From assembly GCF_001881495.1 (NCBI RefSeq), contig NZ_LUKY01000030.1, positions 1 through 64,000 of the forward strand: a stretch of 64,000 nt of DNA, written 5' to 3'. Positions 45,201 through 54,215 of the stretch are shown piece after piece. The position numbers were made by a program, and so were the translations under genes. This stretch comes from Candidatus Rickettsiella isopodorum. GTDB lineage: Bacteria > Pseudomonadota > Gammaproteobacteria > Diplorickettsiales > Diplorickettsiaceae. The notes below the pieces were generated by a model. The model saw only the letters and a list, made by a program, of their open reading frames with translations. It ran no database searches and had not been told where the DNA came from. How positions within the stretch are numbered: the first letter of the stretch is position 1; every line of letters begins with the position of its first letter.

Positions 45201-48200
45201 TCAAGCCCAGAGACTTTATCTTTGAAATAGACAGTATTATCTTTAATCTCATTGAAGACAGGAATACAGTCTTTTTTTTCCTTGAAACAATCGATTGGCT
45301 GCGCTGATGGAGATAAGCCGAATCCACACCGAGATTTTTCTCGAACGATGCGACACTCTTCACCTATTTTTTTAATTGCAGGAAAAATAAGATACTTAAT
45401 TTCTGGAAAATTTTTTAAGAATTCTAGTTTCTTCTCGAAGAGATGATCATATTCGATAACTTCATCCATCATTTTTTTAATATGGGGTTCTGGTTCCCAA
45501 TGTAAAAAAGCACGAGATCCTTCTTCTAGTTTTTCCCAATCGGTCAAACGAACGAGATGATTCTCACGATCAACCGCTTCAACACTTTCATATATTTGGA
45601 CTCCTAATATAACAATAGCACCCACAATCTCGCCTATCGGACCAGTGACAGCAGAAATTCCCATCAATGCTATGGCTTCTGAGCTGAATTCGGCCACTTC
45701 AATCCCTATTTCTATCGCATCAGTTGCTAAGAGAATTCCATCACTTATCGCACCTACCCGTGCATCAATATTACTACTATCATTTTGTAATGTTTTAAGT
45801 TGATTATAAAGATCATACGCAATGAATAGAGAGGCTCCACGACGTACAAAAGGGGCACTTCCTCCTAAAAATCGACCCCGAAATATTTTTCCTGTCGCTA
45901 ATAAGCGCTTTCCTTCTTTATCCATTAGTTTAGATACCCCTGTAAGTAGAGCGCTTGACCCTGTAAAACTTGCCAGATTAATCGCTGCGGTAGGGTCACC
46001 CTTCAATAAATTAGTTATAGCTCCTTCAGCAAAGATAGCGCCCATTAAATGAGAGGAAAGCTTACTCACTTTACCTAGATGCTTAATTATTTTGTTATTA
46101 ACAATCAGCTTTGAAATTTCTCGTTGCCGTGTTCCCCCTACTGTTCGTGTAGAAACATATCGCAAAAGCTCAGCTTGCTTAGCTTCAGATAAGCCCTCCA
46201 GATCTTCAAGTAGTAATTGGCTATCTAGTATACAGTTAGATTCACGCTTGCGTCTGTTTCCTCCCAGACACCTGAGTTGAGTAATATCCAAATTGCTATT
46301 GACATCCTCATCGATATCCATCAATAGGTTGCTGTTATCTTGCTCCGTATTTAGGCGCGCGGCTAGCAAACCTTGACTAAAATCCGGTTTATTTACTCTT
46401 GTCAACTCGTTATTCACTGCCATTAAAGGATAAAATATTTGGTGATTCCATGCCTCTGTTTGGCTTGTGGTCTTAGTAAAACGAGTGTATTCAAAGGCTA
46501 TTTGTTGTTGTTGTTCGATAGAAAAACTTATTTTTCTATCCACTTCATTTCTTGTAAAATCAACTGGATTTAAAGGGCGTAAATAATCCCCTTTTATCCG
46601 TTGCAATTGAAAATTGACTTCTCTTGATTCAAGGCTACTATCAGAAAAGTTAGGCACCGCATGTATTAATCGTTCAGACTCTACATCAAAAACAATGGCT
46701 TCGGGTGATGGTTTATCACCTAAGTCAGATGATTTAATAACAAAACGATTTTTTTCTGCGTATATTTGTTTTAACACTTGTTCTATGTTGTTATCTGATA
46801 TGGTACTGGTGCTTGATGCCAAACTGACTCGATCTCTTGCGCCACTCAGGTAGAGATGTAGCTTAGATTGACCAGGAAATTCATTGAGTAATTGATCGAT
46901 AAAGCTTAAAGGCCCAGAATATTTATCAAAATGAGATAAAACCACTTTTTTACTGATAGGATCAAACGCAATAACAGCGACACATTGTTGAATATTATAC
47001 GTTCCTAACTTAGCATTGTTCGCTATTCCGAGTTCACGTTGTAATACGACATGTGCTGCACCATCCAGATGACCTTGAGTGAGTTTATAAGATGCATAGT
47101 AATGAAAGGATTCGCGTGCTAGTAGATCATCAATTGTGAGAAAAGAGGGCAAAAATGATGAAGATGAAAGCGCTTGTTCTTTAAGTTCTTTATAAAGACC
47201 AGCCAGTGCTAAATGACCCTGTAATTTTTCCTGATATTCTAAAGAAATCAATTTGTTTCGATTCACTTCTTCATAGCGAGCGATTGATAACGGCACCTGG
47301 TTAATCGCAGTTTTCGCTAAAAATTGATAAGCCGATTCGAGAGATCGGTAGTCGTTTAACTGATGATAAATTCTAATAGCTTCTTCTGTGTACGCCTTTG
47401 CATTATTGTTATTGCCTCTATGTAATTGATGTTGAGCTTCGTTAAAAAATTCATTCGCTTTGGCTAAATCCGCTTGATAGGCGGGCGAATTAGTCTCTAG
47501 GTTTCGTAAATTTGGAAAATTGCTTGGCAATGCTAATACTTGATTTTTCCAAGAAAAATATTCCTCTTGCCTTAGACTGGTTAATGTCTCAAGATAGCTT
47601 TTAGGAAGAAGATCATTACCAATATCCCCAGCTAATTTGTCTGCTTGCAAGCGTAATTTATCTGCAGTTTCTATTAAAACTGAATGATAATTCCCTTTTT
47701 TTGATGAAGCAATCTGTTCATAGTGCTTTAAGTCATAAGACAAACTATGTATAGCACTCGCTAATTCTTCAAAGTCCGATAATCCAGTATCAAAAAAGGG
47801 ATTAGTTTCTAAGTTATCAATGGCTGTATTTAAATGATGGATAGCTTTTTTAAATTCCATTAATTGATATTGATTTAATGGTTTCCATTCAAGTATAGTT
47901 TTCACAGTTTTATCGTCTAAATTGTGTAACTGAGTAGTACGATACGGCAGGCTGTTTAGTAGCGTATCTAGATTGGTTTCTGCAACTTTTATTTCTCGAG
48001 TTAAAGAACTGATAACGGATGATTCTTGCAGTAGACGCTCAGCCATTTGTTTTGCGGTTTTTCCTCTATTATTTACAATAGCCAAATCATCGTTTGTAGC
48101 GACGCGTAATAACAGCTTTAAAACCTTGGGTCCTCGTCTGGCTACTTGAACTGCTTCGTGTAGGGCGGTATTCCCCGCGTTATTTTGGATACTTAAAATC

Positions 48201-49159
48201 TTTCTATGCTGAAACAGATAATCCTTTTGATAAAGAGACTTAACAACATTCCTATTACTGCGGATAACGGCAGTATGAAGCGGCGTATTTCCGTATTTTA
48301 TTTCTTGTATGTCAAGGGCTTCAAGATGCGGGATAATTAATTCTGCAATTTCTTTTTCTTCTTGCATCTGAGCTTGCACTCGTTCAGATTCTTTTTCTTC
48401 TTGACTTCGATAATTAGCCACCATATGCAAGCCTGTTTCACCATCACGATCAACAAGATAAGGATTGACTTGGTCTGAATTGATTATTTCCTTAACAATT
48501 AAACTTCGTGTACCGATAATGGCGCGATGTAATGCTGAAAAATTTTCCAAGCCGGTTTGTAGGTTAATATTTACTCCTCTTTCAATCAGTTTCTTTACAA
48601 TCAGTGCGGCGGCACGTTTCGTCGCTTCTCTGGTCGTTAGACCAGAAAAAACCTCAACGGATTGCATACGAGTTAAGGCAGTTGTCAGTTGTTCCGCCGT
48701 CACTGTTGCTGTGCTTTCAATGGTAGCCACTAAAGGAATGATTTCACCCTGATAGGTTACTAAACCTTCTATGTCATCTCGATTTCCTTTTAGTAAAAGG
48801 TGGCTATTGCCTAGATTCGGGTTTGCACCATAATCTAACAATATATTGACCGATGCTAATTTTAATCCAGCACATGCATCATATAAGGGTGTTCTATAGT
48901 GCTTATCTACACGATTAATATCGTGACCGACTTTCTGAAGGAAGGTAATGAGTGGAAGATTTTCTTGTATGGCAGCTTCATGTAAAAATGATTTGCCATT
49001 CCCTTCGTTTAAAACAAAAAATTTTTGCTTTTCAAAAATTTTTTCGATATTAGGCAGATTTTCAATGTTATTCGTTTTTATATAATCTGATAATAAACTC
49101 ACTAATAGTTGGTAGCTTTCATCAAACGCTTGTTGTGGTAGGTAGGTATATGAAGGCAT
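42218..49159 (-). CDS. Giant multidomain toxin-like protein: ankyrin, CheD-like deamidase, pore-forming region
   Basis: 2313 aa. In order: ankyrin repeats (about 55-117 and 205-395); a helical, TPR-like part (about 400-690). Then a CheD-like domain (about 715-845) with T720, C726 and H743 spaced as in CheD glutamine deamidases, LYLSGARD and a closing IVFDVESERLIHAV. Next comes a furin-like RRKR (969-972), a hydrophobic region (about 1005-1205) similar to TcdA/TcdB pore-forming segments, and Gly/Asp-rich stretches (about 1385-1440; NNGAKDYLGG, GLDGKEGVDML). A long beta-like region and a second furin-like RRRR (2067-2070) precede a basic tail. No signal peptide is present. GGGGAA precedes the ATG. 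No chaperone or secretion gene is adjacent. The domain calls beyond ankyrin are by eye. Confidence 0.9.
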   Translation of the reverse strand: MPSYTYLPQQAFDESYQLLVSLLSDYIKTNNIENLPNIEKIFEKQKFFVLNEGNGKSFLHEAAIQENLPLITFLQKVGHDINRVDKHYRTPLYDACAGLKLASVNILLDYGANPNLGNSHLLLKGNRDDIEGLVTYQGEIIPLVATIESTATVTAEQLTTALTRMQSVEVFSGLTTREATKRAAALIVKKLIERGVNINLQTGLENFSALHRAIIGTRSLIVKEIINSDQVNPYLVDRDGETGLHMVANYRSQEEKESERVQAQMQEEKEIAELIIPHLEALDIQEIKYGNTPLHTAVIRSNRNVVKSLYQKDYLFQHRKILSIQNNAGNTALHEAVQVARRGPKVLKLLLRVATNDDLAIVNNRGKTAKQMAERLLQESSVISSLTREIKVAETNLDTLLNSLPYRTTQLHNLDDKTVKTILEWKPLNQYQLMEFKKAIHHLNTAIDNLETNPFFDTGLSDFEELASAIHSLSYDLKHYEQIASSKKGNYHSVLIETADKLRLQADKLAGDIGNDLLPKSYLETLTSLRQEEYFSWKNQVLALPSNFPNLRNLETNSPAYQADLAKANEFFNEAQHQLHRGNNNNAKAYTEEAIRIYHQLNDYRSLESAYQFLAKTAINQVPLSIARYEEVNRNKLISLEYQEKLQGHLALAGLYKELKEQALSSSSFLPSFLTIDDLLARESFHYYASYKLTQGHLDGAAHVVLQRELGIANNAKLGTYNIQQCVAVIAFDPISKKVVLSHFDKYSGPLSFIDQLLNEFPGQSKLHLYLSGARDRVSLASSTSTISDNNIEQVLKQIYAEKNRFVIKSSDLGDKPSPEAIVFDVESERLIHAVPNFSDSSLESREVNFQLQRIKGDYLRPLNPVDFTRNEVDRKISFSIEQQQQIAFEYTRFTKTTSQTEAWNHQIFYPLMAVNNELTRVNKPDFSQGLLAARLNTEQDNSNLLMDIDEDVNSNLDITQLRCLGGNRRKRESNCILDSQLLLEDLEGLSEAKQAELLRYVSTRTVGGTRQREISKLIVNNKIIKHLGKVSKLSSHLMGAIFAEGAITNLLKGDPTAAINLASFTGSSALLTGVSKLMDKEGKRLLATGKIFRGRFLGGSAPFVRRGASLFIAYDLYNQLKTLQNDSSNIDARVGAISDGILLATDAIEIGIEVAEFSSEAIALMGISAVTGPIGEIVGAIVILGVQIYESVEAVDRENHLVRLTDWEKLEEGSRAFLHWEPEPHIKKMMDEVIEYDHLFEKKLEFLKNFPEIKYLIFPAIKKIGEECRIVREKSRCGFGLSPSAQPIDCFKEKKDCIPVFNEIKDNTVYFKDKVSGLELTREKIMPPPGTQLLCLPTVNSKKFSTRIDYRCDAAIGLSMNNDTTRKIAFYDLGEGEDHAMGFSNISNVFIVNNGAKDYLGGTQEDIYIVKASEVVTALNKEEGLGGLDGKEGVDMLLLQGFQPTANKITVNFNEGVLKYGNKTIAIANIEKLMGGEVSISVVAACDTQEISTGGGPTFKQADTIFIPKNSSCDYATNFYLKPHSVLNNKALQGHFTYTILPGKGMILVNLTTEKSNEELVSSEHLKHQFVFNTEISDLYAISSTTQTITFHFLEHKIRKILRTVQTISIAKDKATSDIILHYQLKPGAFLNEKYSSLLPKVIKAAQSQKILKNFFKNHDVNVTLSHRDKIRHVIFNLLKNSGFIPNDFKLNLNYSLLSPPFFQFIDGAELKIVNGNSYLFYTTDQSVDDIMTLYSPMARRLNMICIIRTLQNQRVLIGHHSHEVMPNDPSAKETHFNSNGGEGLFVIKSPSPFIPFVNEVILHRAHHSEHRDTLDFRELNAKLQIDFQFSANAFQLAFISKDNANQYSLENIHRPESDNEYRKPGNDLILVLGLIGDKIILDFITVRLKDALLTHWYKEYLHIILNIAPQKIVGQPPNLYLEPIPLKLDNVHQLISIGVEDVEKNTEIIIPRAYHQFNFYHHNKVNLIGTNILSLTSETEEPLSIILKNFYKEPKLATLSFKFSNKKMVLAEKLTELNSAPIFEDEKEAREKALKKESMVIITSKSIPFSQANQTNHFNTSNLIRRRRSVKPDNVINSFTQNTDSIQERADAYYDRYDQRKEKYRLKKFSHKSRKGLAAYSTHPTNDPTKQPISTTHQLNEITFNRPSIKKSAPVSRKAYSKAAQRTDVHPPTSEQPIIIQKNTNFYKRSLFIKKNPMKVRQSTGKANRFKEIASAPESSPYTQRIAATKLSSRHQSHQQQTQSEGISRVTASIDIQSTLFALSYAAKCLTGKNNRPIVNPKIRRIQQQLERRKQSSLPGSNPLLLRPTMK

Positions 49160-49386
49160 TTTTTATGTTTCCCCGATTAGGGATCCTCGTAAAGTAAGTT
49201 CATATGAAGTTTTTTTAGAATCAAGAATCATTGGATAACGGACACTGGCATATTTAAATTTCCATTAAAAAAATAATTCTGATAAATCTTAATTATCGAT
49301 AGTGCAATAATTATTTTTTAATGAAGTTATCCGTAAGGCGCAACATTATACCAAATAAAATTTATAAGTTCGTGCAGAATAATGTT

Positions 49387-49881
49387 TTATTTTATTAACT
49401 TTAATAAGGTTTGTAATGCGAATTCTACCGCTGCGTAACGAATAATTAATCGATCACCCGAGTAGTGTTGGCATAGCGCTTTACTGAAAGCATTTTTACT
49501 CACCCAAGCTGTCCATATCGTACCTACTGGCAATTGTTCAGTGCCACCATCAGGTCCTGCGATGCCGGTAATGGCTATACTGACGCTGGCAGGGCTTTTG
49601 TTTAAGGCACCGGTAGCCATTGCGAGTACCACTTCTTTACTCACCGCTCCATATTGATTGAATAGAGTCTTATCGATACCCAAAACTTGTTGTTTAGATA
49701 AACGAGAGTAAGTCACAAAACCACGCTCAAACCATGCAGAAGCACCAGGTACGCTGGTAATGGTTTGTGCTAATTGTCCTCCGGTACACGATTCTGCAGT
49801 CACTAACTGTAAATGCTGTTGTTTGAGTTGATCGCCTAATTTTTTAGCGTCGCAATGCACTTGGGATAATGAGTGAGTCAT
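49387..49881 (-). CDS. pncC: Nicotinamide-nucleotide amidohydrolase PncC (CinA C-terminal family)
   Basis: Deamidates nicotinamide mononucleotide to nicotinic acid mononucleotide in the pyridine nucleotide cycle; 164 aa, a stand-alone CinA C-terminal domain. VTAESCTGGQLAQTITSVPGAS (in two parts) carries the catalytic Ser and the Gly-rich loop (about residues 24-45). AVSKEVVLAMATGAL and AITGIAGPDGGTEQLPVGTIW are the other family blocks. AGGCAACGG precedes the ATG. It is divergent from infA; recA is not adjacent. Confidence 0.94.
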   Translation of the reverse strand: MTHSLSQVHCDAKKLGDQLKQQHLQLVTAESCTGGQLAQTITSVPGASAWFERGFVTYSRLSKQQVLGIDKTLFNQYGAVSKEVVLAMATGALNKSPASVSIAITGIAGPDGGTEQLPVGTIWTAWVSKNAFSKALCQHYSGDRLIIRYAAVEFALQTLLKLIK

Positions 49882-50018
49882 CCGTTGCCTAGCATCCTAT
49901 CGTAGTTTCCTTAGTTTAGGAGTATAACGGCTGATGCAAAAAAATGTTATAGTAAACGAATGACTTTTACGGCAACATAGCCGTATTAACGCATAAGAGA
50001 GTTAACCTTAGGTAATTT

Positions 50019-50267
50019 ATGGCCAAAGAAGATCAGATAGTGATGGAAGGTACAGTCATTGAGACTTTACCGAATACCTTATTTAGGGTGGAATTAGAAA
50101 ATGGGCATGTTATAAATGCCCATATTTCTGGACGTATGCGAAAAAGTTATATCCGTGTTCTCACAGGTGACAAAGTGAAAGTGGAAATGACACCTTATGA
50201 TCTCAGCAAAGGTCGTATCATATTTCGCGGTAAAGGGTCCGAGCCTGATAAATCTAAGCCTAGCTAA
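50019..50267 (+). CDS. infA: Translation initiation factor IF-1
   Basis: Small OB-fold protein that binds the ribosomal A site during initiation; 82 aa (usual 72, here with a Lys/Ser/Pro-rich tail of about ten residues). [38 protein letters not shown] and [13 protein letters not shown] are diagnostic. It converges on clpA and the two stop codons overlap within CTAGCTAA, giving an 8-base overlap. Confidence 0.98.
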   Translation: MAKEDQIVMEGTVIETLPNTLFRVELENGHVINAHISGRMRKSYIRVLTGDKVKVEMTPYDLSKGRIIFRGKGSEPDKSKPS

Positions 50268-52569
50268 TCGGGGCTTGAGTTAGATTTTTATTTTGCTCAG
50301 GAGGCGTAATAACGCTACCTTTTGCGGAAATAATTAATTGTAATTCATCGTTGGTACACGTTAATGTTAAATGACCACCGTGTACTAAGCGTCCAAAAAG
50401 TAATTCATCAGCAATCGGTTTTTTAATTTGTTCCTGAATGAGACGCATCATTGGACGTGCGCCCATGCTTCTTTCATAACCATGTTGAGCTAACCAGGCA
50501 CGGGCGGGTTTGTCTACCTGCAACGTGACGTGTTTCTTTTCGAGTTGTGATTCTAATTCATGTAAGTATTTATCGACCACTTGAGAAACGATGTTTGCAT
50601 TTAAATAATTAAAGAAAATAGTGGCGTCCAAGCGATTGCGAAATTCAGGAGAAAATACGCGTTTGATGGCCTCTGAGTTTTCAGTATGATTTAAATTAGG
50701 CGTAAAGCCTATCTCTTGACGGCTAAACTGATCGGCTCCCGCATTACTGGTCATGACCAAAATAATATGACTAAAATCTGTTTTTCGACCATTGGTATCC
50801 GTTAAGTTACCATGATCCATCACTTGCAATAAGAGATTAAAAATATCAGGATGAGCTTTTTCTATTTCATCCAATAATAAAACAGCATGAGGATGTTTAG
50901 TCACTGCTTCGGTTAGTAAACCCCCTTGATCATAACCAATATAACCCGGAGGAGCTCCTATTAAGCGAGATACACTGTGTCTTTCCATATATTCAGACAT
51001 ATCAAAGCGCAGTAATTCGATGCCCATCAGTTCTGCCAATTGACGCGTCACTTCTGTTTTACCCACCCCCGTTGGGCCTGCGAAAAGAAAGGACCCAATT
51101 GTTTTATTGGTTTCTCTTAAACCAGAACGCGTTAATTTCATGGCGGCACAAAGATTTTCAATGGCTATCCCTTGGCCAAATACGCGCGCTTTTAATTTTG
51201 TTTCTAAGTGCCGTAAACGACTTTTGTCGGAGGCAGAAACATTTCGTGTAGGAATACGTACCATCTTTGCCACAATGGCTTCGATCTCATGAATACCGAT
51301 GACTTGCTTTCTTTTATGGTTAGGTCGTAAGGCCTGATAAGCGCCTGCTTCATCCACGATATCAATGGCTTTGTCTGGTAAGAAACGATCGGGTAAATAA
51401 CGTGCAGCCAGTTCTACACTAGCACGTAAGGCATTCATACGATATTTCACATGATGATGTGTTTCCAGTCTATCACGTAGACCGCGTAGAATGGCTATGG
51501 TTTCTTCTAAATTAGGTTCGGGGACATCAATTTTTTGGAAACGTCTTGCTAATGCCCGATCCTTTTCAAAAATGCTGCGATATTCTTGGTAAGTGGTAGC
51601 ACCAATGCATTTTAATTCTCCGGTAGTGAGTAACGGTTTAATTAAATTAGAAGCATCCATGACACCACCCGAGGCAGCGCCGGCACCAATGACGACATGA
51701 ATCTCATCAATAAACAGTACGGATTGAGGTTCTTGTTTGAGCTGAGCTAATAAAGCCTTAAATCTTTTTTCAAAATCACCACGATATTTGGTTCCAGCAA
51801 GTAAACTACCGAGATCTAAAGAATAAAGGGTACTATTCGCAAGAACAGAGGGAACCCTTTTTTCAATAATGGCTTTAGCCAGTCCTTCGACAATCGCAGT
51901 TTTACCGACACCAGCTTCACCGACTAATAACGGGTTGTTTTTACGACGGCGACATAGGATTTGAATAACTCGCGCTAATTCCTCTTCGCGGCCAATTAAA
52001 GGATCAATTTTTCCAAGACGCGCTTTACTATTTAAATTAATTGCATAAAGTTCTAATGGACTATTTCCAGGACCTTCTATAGTGACTTCTTCTTCAGTCA
52101 CAAACTGATTTAATTTAGGCTCCAAATTATCTTGTAATTTAGGTAGCCCTTGCGATATGTAATTCGATATATCAGAGCGTGTTACATTTTCGCGGCGTAA
52201 AAAATAAATAGCTTGGCTATCTTGTTCCCCAAAAATAGCCGCTAAAATATTAACGCCATGTACTTGCATTTTTCCGCTGGATTGTACTTGAAAAATAGCA
52301 CGTTGTAACACCCGTTGAAAACCTAATGTGGGTTGTATATCGAGATTAGGATCAGCAGAAGGAAACAAAGGTGTGGTTGCTGCAATAAAATTACTAATCT
52401 CGTTCTTAAGCCGATTTAAATTCGCTCCGCACGCTTTTAGTGCGGCAACAGCAGAAGGTTCATCTAAAAGCGCTAACAATAGATGTTCAACCGTTAAATA
52501 TTCATAACGCTTTTCACGGGCTTGTTTAAATATCGAATTTAAACTAACTTCAAGCTCTTTGCTAAACAT
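50260..52569 (-). CDS. clpA: ATP-dependent Clp protease ATP-binding subunit ClpA
   Basis: AAA+ unfoldase that feeds ClpP; 769 aa. A double Clp-N domain (1-150) is followed by the first AAA domain ([15 protein letters not shown] about 215, VLFIDEIH about 283). The second AAA domain has [17 protein letters not shown] about 494 and [13 protein letters not shown] about 565. The ClpP-binding IGF loop is expected near QEIGFTPN (about 625). GGAGGG precedes the ATG. clpS, normally next to clpA, is not here: the 300 bases upstream do not encode it. Confidence 0.97.
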   Translation of the reverse strand: MFSKELEVSLNSIFKQAREKRYEYLTVEHLLLALLDEPSAVAALKACGANLNRLKNEISNFIAATTPLFPSADPNLDIQPTLGFQRVLQRAIFQVQSSGKMQVHGVNILAAIFGEQDSQAIYFLRRENVTRSDISNYISQGLPKLQDNLEPKLNQFVTEEEVTIEGPGNSPLELYAINLNSKARLGKIDPLIGREEELARVIQILCRRRKNNPLLVGEAGVGKTAIVEGLAKAIIEKRVPSVLANSTLYSLDLGSLLAGTKYRGDFEKRFKALLAQLKQEPQSVLFIDEIHVVIGAGAASGGVMDASNLIKPLLTTGELKCIGATTYQEYRSIFEKDRALARRFQKIDVPEPNLEETIAILRGLRDRLETHHHVKYRMNALRASVELAARYLPDRFLPDKAIDIVDEAGAYQALRPNHKRKQVIGIHEIEAIVAKMVRIPTRNVSASDKSRLRHLETKLKARVFGQGIAIENLCAAMKLTRSGLRETNKTIGSFLFAGPTGVGKTEVTRQLAELMGIELLRFDMSEYMERHSVSRLIGAPPGYIGYDQGGLLTEAVTKHPHAVLLLDEIEKAHPDIFNLLLQVMDHGNLTDTNGRKTDFSHIILVMTSNAGADQFSRQEIGFTPNLNHTENSEAIKRVFSPEFRNRLDATIFFNYLNANIVSQVVDKYLHELESQLEKKHVTLQVDKPARAWLAQHGYERSMGARPMMRLIQEQIKKPIADELLFGRLVHGGHLTLTCTNDELQLIISAKGSVITPPEQNKNLTQAPIS

Positions 52570-52871
52570 GGTAGCCCTCCTTTTCGAATCGAATCAAATC
52601 CGTGAATTCACACATAAAGGCGTTTTTCACTGTTGTTATACAAGCTGGGTAGTCCATGTTGAAAAAATTATTTCCCTTTATTTTTAGCCTAGTCGAAATT
52701 TAAGGATTTGCGAGTTTGCTTAATTTTAAACCTTTTAAACGCAGAGAGGGGTAGGGTGTATTTTTCCCATACGGGGTAATGCTTTTTCAGCAGGATAAAA
52801 GTGCTTAAGGGGGACGATTTTAAGAGGAAAATTAAATTTTCCTCTTAACTCATGACAGGCTAGAAAAATAA
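52570..52871. other. Intergenic region between icd and clpA
   Basis: About 300 bases without a gene. No ClpS-like or other frame with a ribosome binding site was seen on either strand. It holds the clpA ribosome binding site and the long palindrome at 52820-52848. Confidence 0.6.
52820..52848. repeat. 29-base perfect palindrome downstream of icd
   Basis: TTAAGAGGAAAATT and AATTTTCCTCTTAA flank a single A. In RNA it would fold as a long hairpin 24 bases after the icd stop. It lacks a T run on either side, so it may be a weak terminator, an mRNA-stabilising hairpin or a protein-binding site. Confidence 0.6.
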
Positions 52872-54170
52872 TTATTTTTCTAATGTTGTAGCCGATGCCA
52901 GTGTGTGTTTATTGCTCATATGATCGACGATAGATTGAGCAAAATCAGAGCAACTGACTTCTTTGGCATGGTTCATTAAACGCGCAAAGTCATAAGTCAC
53001 GGTTTTGGCTAATATAGCGCCTTCCATCCCGATTAGGATGTAATCGGCTGCTTCGTTCCAACCCAGATGTCGTAGCATCATTTCAGCGGATAGGATCAGC
53101 GATCCGGGATTGACTTTATTTTGACCGGCATATTTGGGTGCTGTGCCATGGGTTGCTTCAAACATAGCCACTTTATCGCTCAGGTTGGCGCCAGGAGCAA
53201 TGCCGATACCACCGACCTGCGCCGCTAAAGCATCGGAGATATAATCGCCATTCAGATTTAATGTCGCTATGACACTATATTCCGCTGGACGGAGTAGAAT
53301 TTGTTGTAAAAAGGCATCGGCAATGAAATCTTTAATAATAATTTCTTTAGTGGTTTTCGGATTTTTTAGGCACATCCAAGGTCCTCCGTCGAGCAGTTCT
53401 GCGCCAAATTGTTCTTTAGCGACCGCATAACCCCAATCTTTAAACGCACCTTCGGTGAATTTCATGATGTTGCCTTTATGTACTAAGGTGACTGAAGGCA
53501 GATCGTGAGTTATGGCATATTGAATGGCGCATTTTACCAATCGTTGTGTTCCTTCTTTCGAGACGGGTTTAATGCCAATGCCACAATGTTCAGGAAAGCG
53601 AATCTTTTTAACACCCATGTCATCTTGTAAGAAGGCGATCAATTTTTTGGCTTCTTTACTGTCGGCTTCCCACTCTATTCCTGCATAAATATCCTCAGAG
53701 TTTTCTCTGAAAATAACCATATTGGTTTTTTCAGGTTCGCGAACCGGGCTTGGTACCCCTTTAAAATAACGGATCGGTCGTAAACAAACATACAGATCCA
53801 GTTGTTGGCGCAATGCCACATTTAAGGAGCGGATACCTCCGCCTACAGGTGTCGTGAGTGGACCTTTGATAGAAACCACATAATCACGTACTGTAGTGAG
53901 TGTTTCTTCGGGTAGCCAAACATCAGTGCCATAAACGTGCGTGGCTTTTTCACCGGCATAGATTTCCATCCAAGCAATTCGACGGTTATCACCATAAGCC
54001 TTGCGGATAGCCGCATCGACGACGAGTCGCATAGCCGGCGTAATATCAACACCGATACCATCCCCTTCAATAAAAGGAATGATAGGTTGATTCGGGACAT
54101 TTAAGGAATAGTCGGAATTTACTGATATTTTCTCACCCGAACTTGGAATCTGAATAGGCTGGTAAGTCAT
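52872..54170 (-). CDS. icd: NADP-dependent isocitrate dehydrogenase
   Basis: TCA cycle enzyme making 2-oxoglutarate and NADPH; 432 aa. [17 protein letters not shown] (about residue 32), [22 protein letters not shown] with the regulatory-type Ser (about 116) and [12 protein letters not shown] (about 160) are present. [25 protein letters not shown] (in two parts) includes the metal Asp, and [13 protein letters not shown] is the NADP site. GGAG lies 8 bases before the ATG. It is transcribed alone. Confidence 0.97.
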   Translation of the reverse strand: MTYQPIQIPSSGEKISVNSDYSLNVPNQPIIPFIEGDGIGVDITPAMRLVVDAAIRKAYGDNRRIAWMEIYAGEKATHVYGTDVWLPEETLTTVRDYVVSIKGPLTTPVGGGIRSLNVALRQQLDLYVCLRPIRYFKGVPSPVREPEKTNMVIFRENSEDIYAGIEWEADSKEAKKLIAFLQDDMGVKKIRFPEHCGIGIKPVSKEGTQRLVKCAIQYAITHDLPSVTLVHKGNIMKFTEGAFKDWGYAVAKEQFGAELLDGGPWMCLKNPKTTKEIIIKDFIADAFLQQILLRPAEYSVIATLNLNGDYISDALAAQVGGIGIAPGANLSDKVAMFEATHGTAPKYAGQNKVNPGSLILSAEMMLRHLGWNEAADYILIGMEGAILAKTVTYDFARLMNHAKEVSCSDFAQSIVDHMSNKHTLASATTLEK

Positions 54171-54215
54171 GCGTGCTACTCCGCTTTTTTTTGATTGAAA
54201 AATTTCTTCTCAATT

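Noticed and set aside
49160-49386. Inverted repeat GGATAAC/GTTATCC upstream of the giant gene
   Set aside because: Seven-base arms about 90 bases apart are expected by chance in AT-rich DNA.
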